Origin: Streptomyces aquilus
Lineage (GTDB): Bacteria; Actinomycetota; Actinomycetes; Streptomycetales; Streptomycetaceae
Assembly (NCBI RefSeq): GCF_003955715.1
Contig: NZ_CP034463.1
Location: forward strand, 6,944,001 to 7,008,000
Length of the DNA: 64,000 nucleotides
Reading direction: 5' to 3'
Under the pieces are notes generated by a model. It worked only from the letters and a program-made list of their open reading frames with translations. It had not been told where the DNA came from and searched no databases. Shown in pieces: positions 23,411 through 31,878 of the stretch. The position numbers and the translations under genes were made by a program. How positions within the stretch are numbered: position 1 is the first letter of the stretch; each line of letters begins with the position of its first letter.

Positions 23411-24544
23411 TCACTCCTCCACGAGGAGCTTCTCCCGTAGCTGGGCCAGGGTGCGGGCCAGCAGGCGGGAGACGTGCATCTGGGAGATGCCGACCTCCTG
23501 CGCGATCTGCGACTGGGTCATGTTGCCGAAGAAGCGCAGCAGCAGGATCCGCTTCTCGCGCGGCGGCAGGTCCTCCAGCAGCGGCTTGAGGGACTCGCGG
23601 TACTCGACGCCCTCCAGCGCCTCGTCCTCGGCGCCGAGGGTGTCGGCGACCGCCGGGGACTCGTCGTCGGTGTCGGGGACGTCCAGGGACAGCGTGGAGT
23701 ACGCGTTGGCGGACTCCAGGCCCTCCAGGACCTCCTCCTCCGAGATGGCCAGCTTCTCGGCCAGCTCGTGCACAGTCGGGGAGCGGCCGTGCTGCTGGGA
23801 GAGCTCGGCGGTGGCCGTCGTCAGGGCCAGGCGCAGCTCCTGGAGCCGGCGCGGGACGCGGACCGCCCAGCCCTTGTCGCGGAAGTGCCGCTTGATCTCG
23901 CCGACGACCGTCGGGGTCGCGTACGTCGAGAACTCGACGCCGCGCTCCGGGTCGAAGCGGTCGACCGACTTGATCAGGCCGATGGTGGCGACCTGGGTGA
24001 GGTCGTCCAGCGGCTCGCCGCGGTTGCGGAAGCGGCGCGCGAGGTGCTCGACGAGCGGCAGGTGCATACGGACCAGCTTGTTGCGCAGCTCCGCGTACTC
24101 CGGGCTGCCGTCCTTCAGCTTGCGCAGCTCGATGAACAGCGCGCGCGCTCCGCTGCGGTCCTGAGGGTCGTGCTGCGCGGCGTGTCCGCTCCGCCCGCTC
24201 TGCTCGCCCTGCTGATCGTCTCGCTCGTGCTCGCTCATCGTCCCGCCCGTCGCCCTTCCCCGAGCCCTCGTCTCCGCTCGGACAGGGGAGACCCCGATCC
24301 GTCCGTCCAGAGACGTGCTCCGCACGGCACCTTCCTCGTCCCGCTGCCCGTCGTCCAGGAAGCCGGCCCCGGCGGAGTCGTCCTCCGGATGCGGCCGGGC
24401 CTGTTCGGGGATGCCGGCGACACCGGCCGCATCGACAGCGCCGTCGATGGATTCCCCCGTGTGTCGGGACCCGCCTGTGCCCTCGGCCGGCAGCTCCCGT
24501 GTGCCGCGCTCTTCGTCACGCACCGGCCCGTCCCCTGTCCTCAC
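23411..24544 (-). CDS. sigH: SigB/SigF-family stress sigma factor SigH
   Basis: The sigma core lies in the C-terminal 260 residues: region 2 (LVRMHLPLVEHLARRFRNRGEP ... FSTYATPTVVGEIKRHFRD), region 3, and region 4 (MTQSQIAQEVGISQMHVSRLLARTL). It directs osmotic-stress and developmental transcription in S. coelicolor. Here it is drawn from GTG at 24544, which overlaps the anti-sigma stop (GTGA); this gives 377 residues with a long acidic N-terminal arm. ATG at 24238 (275 residues, MSEHERDD) is a second candidate. The frame is also open upstream through the whole anti-sigma gene to 24976. Several size forms of SigH are known, so the start is uncertain. Confidence 0.93.
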   Translation of the reverse strand: MRTGDGPVRDEERGTRELPAEGTGGSRHTGESIDGAVDAAGVAGIPEQARPHPEDDSAGAGFLDDGQRDEEGAVRSTSLDGRIGVSPVRAETRARGRATGGTMSEHERDDQQGEQSGRSGHAAQHDPQDRSGARALFIELRKLKDGSPEYAELRNKLVRMHLPLVEHLARRFRNRGEPLDDLTQVATIGLIKSVDRFDPERGVEFSTYATPTVVGEIKRHFRDKGWAVRVPRRLQELRLALTTATAELSQQHGRSPTVHELAEKLAISEEEVLEGLESANAYSTLSLDVPDTDDESPAVADTLGAEDEALEGVEYRESLKPLLEDLPPREKRILLLRFFGNMTQSQIAQEVGISQMHVSRLLARTLAQLREKLLVEE

Positions 24545-24954
24545 GCCGGCCCGGGTCCCGCGCCGCGCTGTTTGTAGAGGCTGATCGAAACGGTTTTGTC
24601 CTCGTCCACGGCGGAGGAGACCTTGCCCGCGAGCGCGGACAGGACGGTCCAGGCGAAGGTGTCCCGCGAAGGGGCATGACCGTCCGTGGTCGGCGCCGAG
24701 ACGGTGACCTCGAGTGAGTCGTCGACGAGGCGGAAGACGCAACTGAGCACCGAGCCGGGCACGGCCTGCTGGAGCAGGATCGCGCAGGCCTCGTCCACCG
24801 CGATGCGCAGGTCCTCGATCTCGTCGAGGGTGAAGTCCAAACGGGCCGCGAGACCGGCAGTCGCCGTACGCAGCACCGACAGGTAGGCACCCGCGGCCGG
24901 CAGCCGGACTTCGACGAAGTCCTGGGTCGCGGGCTCGCCTGCGATCTGGGACAC
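24541..24954 (-). CDS. prsH: Anti-sigma factor kinase-like protein for SigH
   Basis: 137 residues from GTG at 24954, 5 nt after GGAGG; a TTG at 24966 is less likely. HATPase fold of the RsbW/SpoIIAB class: ATAGLAARLDFTLDEIEDLRIAVDEACAILL in pieces includes the N-box Asp-Glu-Ala-Cys pattern, and the late region TFAWTVLSALAGKVSS corresponds to the ATP lid side. It sequesters SigH until released by an anti-anti-sigma factor; also called UshX or RshA in S. coelicolor. First gene of the prsH-sigH operon, 4-nt overlap with sigH. Confidence 0.9.
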   Translation of the reverse strand: MSQIAGEPATQDFVEVRLPAAGAYLSVLRTATAGLAARLDFTLDEIEDLRIAVDEACAILLQQAVPGSVLSCVFRLVDDSLEVTVSAPTTDGHAPSRDTFAWTVLSALAGKVSSAVDEDKTVSISLYKQRGAGPGPA

Positions 24955-25236
24955 CCTCACCTCCAAGGTGGTACAAGCTTTTCGGGGCCGAGGGTCGCCC
25001 CCCGGGGTAACGCGAAGTGTGGTTCAGCGGTGACGCTATCGCGCTCTCAACTTTCCTGTCCCCGGGACCCCGACCCCTTGCCGTTACTCACAGTAAAACT
25101 GTGGACACGCTCCGTGTCTAGAGGTCTGCGGCTCCAATTGGGAAGAACGCGCGCCGGGTTGACGTACCCAGACGTCAGACCGTCGAACCGTCCGGAAACG
25201 GAGTCGGCTCCGGCCTGGTCGAGGGCCCGGGCGCGG

Positions 25237-25497
25237 TCACACCAGGACGTGGTCCTCGAAGCACCAGCGCCAGTCCTCGCCCGGCTCGAATGTGCGCATG
25301 ATCGGGTGCCCGGACTCCTTGTAGTGCGTGGTGGCGTGTCTGCCGGGCGACGAGTCGCAGCAGCCGACATGACCGCAGGTGAGGCAGAGCCGCAGTTGCA
25401 CCGGGTGGGTACCGTCACGCAGACACTCGGGACAGGTCTCGTCGAGCGGCGCGGGTTCCGGGTGCGGCAGCGCGTCGGCGTGCGTGCACTGTTTCAT
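25237..25497 (-). CDS. UBP-type zinc finger protein
   Basis: 86 residues, essentially one ZnF-UBP domain: CTHADALPHPEP, CPECLRDG, LCLTCGHVGCCD, and the histidines of RHATTHYKESGHPI, ending in WRWCFEDHVLV. In eukaryotes this fold binds the ubiquitin C-terminus; in actinobacteria the free domain has no known partner. The ATG lies 7 nt after TAACCT with no Shine-Dalgarno, so the mRNA is probably leaderless. Divergent from the Na+/H+ antiporter gene 88 bp away. Confidence 0.9.
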   Translation of the reverse strand: MKQCTHADALPHPEPAPLDETCPECLRDGTHPVQLRLCLTCGHVGCCDSSPGRHATTHYKESGHPIMRTFEPGEDWRWCFEDHVLV

Positions 25498-25585
25498 GAT
25501 TGCCAGGTTACGACGGGTGTGCGGACGGCCGCGCGGAAAATCGACGGCGGGGCGGGACGACGATGGACGAGGGCGGGCGAGGGCC

Positions 25586-27181
25586 ATGGACGTGATGCCA
25601 CTGCTGTTGCTGGTGGCGGGCAGTGCGGCGATCGCCGCGGCGGCCCGGCGCACCCCGGTGCCGGCGCCGCTGCTGCTGGTCGCCGCCGGGCTGGTGTTCT
25701 CATACGTCCCGGGGGTCCCCGAGTACACGCTCGACCCGGACGTCGTGCTGCCCCTGGTCCTGCCGCCGCTGCTGCACTCGGCGGCCACCGACAGCTCGTA
25801 CCTCGACCTGCGGGCTCAGCTGCGGCCGGTGGCGTTGCTGTCCGTCGGGTACGTGCTCTTCGCGACCCTCGTGGTCGGCTGGGCCGCCTACCGGATCGTG
25901 CCGGGCCTGTCGCTGACCGGGGCGCTCGTGCTGGGCGCGGTGGTGGCGCCGCCGGACGCGGTCGCGGCGACGGCGGTGGCCCGCCGGGTCGGTCTGCCCT
26001 CCCGGACCACGACGATCCTCCAGGGCGAGTCCCTGGTGAACGACGCGACCGCGATCACCGCCTACCGGGTCGCCCTCGCGGCGGCGGTGGGCGAGGGCGC
26101 GTCCTGGGCGGGCGGTATCGGCGAGTTCCTGCTCGCGGCGATCGGCGGTGTGGCGGTCGGCCTGGTCCTGATGGTGCCGATCCACTGGCTGCGCACCCAC
26201 CTCAAGGAGCCGCTGCTCCAGAACACCCTCTCCCTCCTGATCCCCTTCGTCGCGTACGCGGCCGCCGAGCAGTTCCACGCCTCCGGTGTGCTCGCGGTCG
26301 TCGTGGTGGCGCTCTTCCTCGGACACCGCGCGTGGGAGGTCGACTTCGCGACGCGCCTCCAGGAGGACGCCGTGTGGAAAATGGTCGCCTTCGTCCTCGA
26401 ATCGTCGGTGTTCGCGCTGATCGGACTCCAGTTGCCGGTCGTCCTCAAGGGCCTTGGGGAGTACGAGGGGGTCGACGCCGCCTGGTACGCGCTCGCCGTC
26501 TTCCTCGTGGTCGTCGCCTCCCGGTTCATCTGGGTGTATCCGGCGACGTTCCTCCCGCGCGTGCTGTCCGCGCGGATCAGGGAACGCGAGGAGAACCCGA
26601 CCTGGAAGGGCCCGTTCGTGATCGCCTGGGCCGGCATGCGCGGGGTGGTCTCGCTGGCCATCGCCTTCTCCATCCCCGAGCACCTGGACGGCGGCGAGCT
26701 CTTCCCCGGCCGCAACCTGATCCTGTTCCTCACGTTCACGACCGTCATCGGCACACTCGTCGTCCAGGGCGTCACCCTGCCCCCGCTCATCCGCCTCCTC
26801 AAGCTCCCCGGCCGGGACGCCCAGGCCGAGACCCTTGCCGAGGCCAACGCCCAGGCGCAGGCGTCCCGGGCCGCGGAACGCCGCCTGGACGAGCTCCTGT
26901 CCGACGAACGCAACACCCTCCCGCCCCCGCTCGCCGACCGCCTCCGCACCGTCCTGGAACGCCGCCGCAACGCCGTCTGGGAACGCCTCGGCGCGGTCAA
27001 TCCGGTGACCGGTGAAACCGTCGACGACACCTACCGCCGGCTGTCCCGGGAGATGATCAGCGCCGAACGCAATGTCTTCGTCAAGCTCAGGGACGGCCGC
27101 TACATCGACGACGAGATGCTGCGGACGCTGCTGCGACGGCTGGACCTGGAGGAGGCGGCGGCTTACCGGGAGGCGGAGTGA
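25586..27181 (+). CDS. CPA1-family Na+/H+ antiporter
   Basis: 531 residues from ATG at 25586. Twelve or so membrane segments span residues 1-415, including VVAPPDAVAATAVARRVG and ESLVNDATAITAYRVA, where the paired acidic residues of the ion-binding site lie (Asp in PPDA and Asn-Asp in LVNDA). A soluble, helical C-terminal tail of about 110 residues is rich in Arg/Glu and probably cytoplasmic. Exchanges Na+ for H+ to control pH and salt. The neighbouring prsH-sigH osmotic-stress locus fits, but a link is inference. Confidence 0.93.
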   Translation: MDVMPLLLLVAGSAAIAAAARRTPVPAPLLLVAAGLVFSYVPGVPEYTLDPDVVLPLVLPPLLHSAATDSSYLDLRAQLRPVALLSVGYVLFATLVVGWAAYRIVPGLSLTGALVLGAVVAPPDAVAATAVARRVGLPSRTTTILQGESLVNDATAITAYRVALAAAVGEGASWAGGIGEFLLAAIGGVAVGLVLMVPIHWLRTHLKEPLLQNTLSLLIPFVAYAAAEQFHASGVLAVVVVALFLGHRAWEVDFATRLQEDAVWKMVAFVLESSVFALIGLQLPVVLKGLGEYEGVDAAWYALAVFLVVVASRFIWVYPATFLPRVLSARIREREENPTWKGPFVIAWAGMRGVVSLAIAFSIPEHLDGGELFPGRNLILFLTFTTVIGTLVVQGVTLPPLIRLLKLPGRDAQAETLAEANAQAQASRAAERRLDELLSDERNTLPPPLADRLRTVLERRRNAVWERLGAVNPVTGETVDDTYRRLSREMISAERNVFVKLRDGRYIDDEMLRTLLRRLDLEEAAAYREAE

Positions 27182-27193
27182 GGACTTCCGCGG

Positions 27194-28096
27194 TCAGCCC
27201 GTGAACGGGGCCCCGGTGACCACCGCGGCCACCCTGGTGCCGGCCGGGAAGGTCCCTTCCTCGACCAGGGTGACAAGTCCGTACAGCAACTTGGCGACAT
27301 AGAGACGTTCCACGGCCAGCCCGTGCCGCTTCTCGAAGTCCTCGGCGAAGGTGTCGAGTTCGGGTGCCGTACGGGCGTAACCGCCGAAATGGAAGCGGTC
27401 GTCGAGCGTCCAGTCGCCCTGCCGAGCGCCGAAGGCCGCCTTCTGGAGGGCCTGTATCTCGGCGGTCAGGAAACCTCCCTTGAGCACCGGTATCCCCAAC
27501 GCCCGCTGCCCCGCGCCGAGTCCCGCCGCCAGCCCGGCGAAGGTGCCGCCGGTGCCGCACGCCGTCGCGACCACGTCCGCCCGGCCCCGCAGCTCCTCGC
27601 CGAGCGCCCGGCAGCCGCGTACCGCGAGGGCGTTGCTGCCGCCCTCGGGTACGACGTACGCGTCCTCCGCCCCGGCCGCCCGCAGGATCGTGCCGAGCAC
27701 CGGCGGCTCGGCCTTGCGGCGGTACGTCGGTCTGTCGACGAAGTGCAGGCGCATGCCGTCGGCCACGCAGCGGGCGAGGGACGGGTTCAGGGGTCGGTCC
27801 GCGAGTTCCTCGCCGCGCACCACCCCCACCGTCGGGAGCCCCAGCAGGCGCCCGGCGGCGGCCGTGGCGCGGAGGTGGTTGGAGTAGGCGCCGCCGAAGG
27901 TGAGGATCGGGCGGCCGGCCGCCGCGGCGAGGTTGGGGGCCAGTTTGCGCCACTTGTTGCCGACCAGGTCGGGGTGGATCAGGTCGTCGCGCTTGAGGAA
28001 CAGCCGGATGCCCCGGCGGGCCCAGCGCTCGTCCTCGACCTCCTGCAACGGCGACGGGAGTCGGGGACGCAGGGAGGCGGGGTCGAGGCCGGTCAC
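27194..28096 (-). CDS. PLP-dependent ACC deaminase/D-cysteine desulfhydrase family enzyme
   Basis: 300 residues from GTG at 28096. Fold II PLP enzyme: GNKWRKL near residue 47 contains the Schiff-base lysine, FGGAYSNH near residue 68 binds cofactor, and ATACGTGGTFAGLAAG near residue 190 is the phosphate loop. Family members act on D-cysteine or on 1-aminocyclopropane-1-carboxylate; the residues that separate them could not be judged here. Starts 10 nt after the amidase gene, so probably co-transcribed; a GACAAT box 6 nt before the GTG may also allow a separate start. Confidence 0.9.
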   Translation of the reverse strand: MTGLDPASLRPRLPSPLQEVEDERWARRGIRLFLKRDDLIHPDLVGNKWRKLAPNLAAAAGRPILTFGGAYSNHLRATAAAGRLLGLPTVGVVRGEELADRPLNPSLARCVADGMRLHFVDRPTYRRKAEPPVLGTILRAAGAEDAYVVPEGGSNALAVRGCRALGEELRGRADVVATACGTGGTFAGLAAGLGAGQRALGIPVLKGGFLTAEIQALQKAAFGARQGDWTLDDRFHFGGYARTAPELDTFAEDFEKRHGLAVERLYVAKLLYGLVTLVEEGTFPAGTRVAAVVTGAPFTG

Positions 28097-28106
28097 GCCC
28101 CCATTG

Positions 28107-28697
28107 TCACTTGAGGCGGTCCCGGACGCGCTCCCGCATCGACGCCATGGTGAAGCCGCGCGGGTCCACCTTGCCCGGCTGCCACTCCAGGTGGCCGATC
28201 ACCGACCGTTCCGTCCAGCCGTGACGGCGGCAGATCGCGGCGGCCACGCGTTCGATCGCCGCCAGCTGGGCCTCCGGCCAGGGATCGTGGCCGTCGCCGA
28301 GGTTCTCGCACTCGAAGCCGTAGAAGTGGCGGTTGCCGTCGGTGTTCGCCTCGTTGTCGTGCGGGAGGGCCTTCTCGGCGATCACCGCCCGCAGAACGTC
28401 GTCGTCGCCGAGGCCCGCGTGGTTGGCGCGGCCGTAACCGACCAGGTGGACGCGGCCGTCCTTGGTGATGACACCGTGGCAGAGCGGGCCCGGCAGGTCC
28501 TCGTAGCCGTCCCGGCAGAGCTCGACCGTGCGCTCGCTGCCCTTGGTGACCGTGTGGTGGATCATCACGCCGTGCACCGGGCCCCAGGGGCCCTTGTGGT
28601 TGCGGTTGTGGTGTCTCCAGTCGCCGACCTCGACGACCGTGACGCCCTCGTCCTTCAGGGCGTCCAGGAAATCCGCCGCGGACATGGGTGGGGCCAT
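28107..28697 (-). CDS. Peptidoglycan N-acetylmuramoyl-L-alanine amidase (amidase_2)
   Basis: 196 residues from ATG at 28697, with GGAGG just before it; ATG at 28685 is the alternative. Zinc-amidase fold: VMIHHTVTKG (first His), GRANHAGLGDDD, and VIGHLEWQPGKVDP where His is kept and Asp/Glu replaces the usual Cys ligand region. No signal peptide, so either released by lysis or cytoplasmic. It cleaves the bond between MurNAc and L-Ala. Divergent from eshA. Confidence 0.88.
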   Translation of the reverse strand: MAPPMSAADFLDALKDEGVTVVEVGDWRHHNRNHKGPWGPVHGVMIHHTVTKGSERTVELCRDGYEDLPGPLCHGVITKDGRVHLVGYGRANHAGLGDDDVLRAVIAEKALPHDNEANTDGNRHFYGFECENLGDGHDPWPEAQLAAIERVAAAICRRHGWTERSVIGHLEWQPGKVDPRGFTMASMRERVRDRLK

Positions 28698-28998
28698 GCC
28701 GCCTCCTTCGTGTACGCGCCGACGGCCGCCTCTCGCGGCCGACTCGTAACCGTGCTTGTACCGAAAGCCGACCCCCCGGACTACTCGTTCGTACGGCGTG
28801 CGAGCCGTTTCGGACAACGTGCGGGCGGTCGGCCGAGAGGCACGCGTGTACGAGAGCGCGATCCATGCCCAGCAACCGAAAGATCCATTCCCGCTCTTTC
28901 GGGTAATAGCACGAGCACGTTCCGTGAGAAAGGCTTGCGCGTACAGATGCCCCGGTGCAGACCGGCGCCGGGGCATGTCTCGGGAGGGCGTTTCACAT
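28698..28998. promoter_or_regulatory. Divergent promoter region of the amidase and eshA (301 bp)
   Basis: No gene. It holds a GGGTAA motif (28901-28906), like the -10 element of SigB-family sigma factors, and a 9-bp stem ATGCCCCGG / CCGGGGCAT (28947-28955, 28968-28976) in the presumed eshA leader, just upstream of GGGAGGG and the eshA ATG. The SigB-type reading is tentative because no clear -35 was found. Confidence 0.45.
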
Positions 28999-30405
28999 AT
29001 GTCGGTAGGCGAAGAGGTCCGTTCGGAGCAGGGCCGTCCGCAGCAGAGTCTCGGCACGGCAGCCGCGCGGAACCTGGCCACCACGACCAAGTCCGCACCC
29101 CAGATGCAGGAGATCAGCTCGCGCTGGCTGCTGCGCACGCTGCCATGGGTGAACGTCCAGGGTGGTACGTACCGCGTCAACCGCCGACTGACCTACGCCG
29201 TGGGGGACGGCCGGGTCACCTTCGTCAAGACGGGAGACCGCGTCGAGGTCATCCCGGCGGAGCTGGGCGAACTGCCGGCGCTTCGGTCCTACGAGGACGA
29301 GGAGGTGCTCACCGAGCTGGCCCGCCGCTGCCAGCAGCGCGAGTTCGCGCCCGGTGACGTGATCACCTCCTTCGGCAGCCAGGCCGACGAGGTCTATCTG
29401 CTGGCGCACGGCAAGGTGGAGAAGATCGGCACGGGCCCGTACGGCGACGACGCCGTGCTCGGAGTCCTCGCCGACGGCGCGTACTTCGGCGACCAGGCGC
29501 TGCTCGACCCCGACGCCATCTGGGAGTTCACCGCCCGCGCGGTCACCGCCTGCACGGTCCTCGTCCTGCCGCGCAACGACGTCGAGCAGGTGGCCGAGCG
29601 CACCGACACCCTGCGCGACCACCTCCAGGCGCAGCGCTCGATCCCGGAGCAGAGCACCAACAAATACGGCGAGAAGGAGATCGCTCTCGCGGCGGGCCAC
29701 AGCGGCGAGCCGGACATCCCGCACACCTTCGTGGACTACGAGGCCCGGCCGCGCGAGTACGAACTGAGCGTCGCCCAGACCGTCCTGCGCATCCACTCCC
29801 GCGTCGCCGACCTCTACAACCAGCCGATGAACCAGACCGAGCACCAGCTCCGGCTGACCGTCGAGGCGTTGAAGGAGCGCCAGGAGCACGAGCTGGTCAA
29901 CAACCGTGAGTTCGGACTGCTCCACAACTGCGAGTACGACCAGCGGCTCCAGCCGCACGACGGTGTGCCCAGCCCCGACGACCTGGACGAACTGCTCAGC
30001 CGCCGGCGCGGCACCAAGCTGCTGCTCGCCCATCCGCGCGCGATCTCCGCCATCGGCCGCGAGCTCAACAAGCGCGGGCTCGTCCCCGAGACCATCGACG
30101 TGGGCGGCAACCGCATCCCGACCTGGCGCGGGGTGCCGATCTACCCGTGCAACAAGATCCCGGTCACCGAGGCCCGTACGACCTCGATCATCGCCATGCG
30201 TACCGGTGAGGCCGAGCAGGGCGTCATCGGGCTCCAGCAGACCGGCATCCCGGACGAGATCGAGCCGAGCCTGTCCGTCAGGTTCATGGGCATCAACGAA
30301 CAGGCGATCATCAAGTACCTCGTGACCGCCTACTACTCCGCGGCGGTCCTCGTACCGGACGCGCTCGGCGTCCTGGAGAACGTCGAGATCGGCCGCTGGC
30401 GGTGA
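28999..30405 (+). CDS. eshA: EshA: family 2B encapsulin shell protein with cyclic-nucleotide-binding domain
   Basis: 468 residues from ATG at 28999, after GGGAGGG. A flexible N-terminal arm and [23 protein letters not shown] (about 48-75) lead to an inserted CRP-type nucleotide-binding domain (about 95-220; [20 protein letters not shown] and YFGDQALLD). The rest, about 240-468, is the HK97-like shell fold of SrpI/family 2 encapsulins ([32 protein letters not shown] and [17 protein letters not shown] in parts). In S. griseus EshA affects antibiotic production and hyphal extension. The next gene is a prenyl diphosphate synthase, the usual kind of cargo for family 2B shells. Confidence 0.95.
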   Translation: MSVGEEVRSEQGRPQQSLGTAAARNLATTTKSAPQMQEISSRWLLRTLPWVNVQGGTYRVNRRLTYAVGDGRVTFVKTGDRVEVIPAELGELPALRSYEDEEVLTELARRCQQREFAPGDVITSFGSQADEVYLLAHGKVEKIGTGPYGDDAVLGVLADGAYFGDQALLDPDAIWEFTARAVTACTVLVLPRNDVEQVAERTDTLRDHLQAQRSIPEQSTNKYGEKEIALAAGHSGEPDIPHTFVDYEARPREYELSVAQTVLRIHSRVADLYNQPMNQTEHQLRLTVEALKERQEHELVNNREFGLLHNCEYDQRLQPHDGVPSPDDLDELLSRRRGTKLLLAHPRAISAIGRELNKRGLVPETIDVGGNRIPTWRGVPIYPCNKIPVTEARTTSIIAMRTGEAEQGVIGLQQTGIPDEIEPSLSVRFMGINEQAIIKYLVTAYYSAAVLVPDALGVLENVEIGRWR

Positions 30406-30518
30406 CCCTTCGCGCCCCCGATGCGCCGTGCCCCCGCCCGCGAGGGCGGGAGCACCCTGGTGGGGCGCGCCCGGCGGCAGCGGATGCGCCACCGTCCGCG
30501 GAGTCTCCGAGGTGACCC

Positions 30519-31628
30519 ATGGGTGAGTTCATGACGGCCGCACGGCACCACCCCTCCGAGGCGCCCGAAAGGCGGCGGCCCATCGGCGACCCGTCCGCCC
30601 CGATCGACGGCCACGAGGCCTCGGTCATCCTGGAGCGTGCCCGGGAACTCGTCGATCCCGTGCTGCGTGCGGCGATCGAGTCGCTGCCGGGGTCCATGCG
30701 CCGGATCGCGCTCTACCACTTCGGCTGGGAGCACGCCGACGGCACCCCGGCGGCCGGCCACGCCGGCAAGGCGATACGGCCCGCGCTCGTGCTCGCCGCG
30801 GCCACCGCGCTCGGCGGACCCGAGGCCCGTACGGCCGCGGTGCGGGCGGCCGCCGCGGTGGAGCTGGTCCACAACTTCAGCCTGCTGCACGACGACGTGA
30901 TGGACCGGGACACCACCCGGCGCCACCGGCCCACGGCCTGGACGGTGTTCGGCGACGCCGACGCGATCCTCGCCGGGGACGCCCTCCAGGCGCTGGCCCT
31001 GCGGACCCTCGCCGAGGACCCGCACCCGGCGTCCGGGACCGCCGCCGCCCGGCTCGCGGGCTGCGTCGTCGAACTCTGCGCCGGTCAGCACACCGACGTG
31101 GCCCTGGAGGGGCAGAGCCCCGGCGAGGTCACCCTCGACGAGGTGCTCGGCATGGCCGAGGCCAAGACGGGCGCCCTGCTCGGGTGCGCCTGCGCGCTCG
31201 GCGCGCTGTACGCGGGCGCGCCGGAGGGCGACGTCGAGGCGCTGGACGCGTTCGGCCGCGAGGCCGGGCTCGCCTTCCAGCTCATCGACGACGTCATCGG
31301 GATATGGGGCGACCCCGCCCGTACCGGCAAGCCGGCCGGGGCGGACCTCGCCGCCCGCAAGAAGTCCCTGCCGGTCGTCGCCGCCCTGGCCTCCGGCACG
31401 CCGGCGGCCGCCCGGCTGGCCGACCTCTACGCGGCTCCCCGCACGCAGGAGGACCTCGACCGCACGGCCCTCGCCGTCGAACAGGCCGGCGGACGCGACT
31501 GGGCGCAGGTCCAGGCGGCCGACCGGATGGCCCGCGCGCTGGGGCACCTGGCCCGTGCGGTGCCCGAGCCGGAGGCGGCGGGAGGCCTGCTGGCCCTCGC
31601 GGAGTACGTGACACGGCGCAGCAGTTGA
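30519..31628 (+). CDS. Polyprenyl (GGPP-type) diphosphate synthase, likely encapsulin cargo
   Basis: 369 residues from ATG at 30519, preceded by GAGGTGA. All-helical trans-prenyltransferase: first Asp-rich motif DDVMD at residues 125-129, second as DDVIG at 257-261, Lys and Gln of the substrate site in AGKAIRPALVL and FQLIDDV. It condenses isopentenyl diphosphate onto an allylic primer. The N-terminal 35 residues are Pro/Arg/Ala-rich, low-complexity, and outside the catalytic fold, as in cargo-loading arms. It follows eshA by 113 bp on the same strand. Product chain length is not predictable by eye. Confidence 0.92.
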   Translation: MGEFMTAARHHPSEAPERRRPIGDPSAPIDGHEASVILERARELVDPVLRAAIESLPGSMRRIALYHFGWEHADGTPAAGHAGKAIRPALVLAAATALGGPEARTAAVRAAAAVELVHNFSLLHDDVMDRDTTRRHRPTAWTVFGDADAILAGDALQALALRTLAEDPHPASGTAAARLAGCVVELCAGQHTDVALEGQSPGEVTLDEVLGMAEAKTGALLGCACALGALYAGAPEGDVEALDAFGREAGLAFQLIDDVIGIWGDPARTGKPAGADLAARKKSLPVVAALASGTPAAARLADLYAAPRTQEDLDRTALAVEQAGGRDWAQVQAADRMARALGHLARAVPEPEAAGGLLALAEYVTRRSS

Positions 31629-31878
31629 GCGCTGGGACAACAGAGGGCCGTACGGCTCCGGCGCCACGGGCCCGGTCGGCCCCGACCTCAGACCCCGGAC
31701 CCCGGACCCCCGGGACCGCGCGGCTCCTGACCCCGCGCGGCCCCGGGGAGCTCCGGTCGGGCGGGTCCCGCACATCCCCACGGCGTGCGGGCCCCGCCCC
31801 TTCGACGCACCCGCCGCGCCGACCCCTATAGAGTCAACAGCCGGACGATCACGGCTAGTTGACGACAAGGGGCGGACC

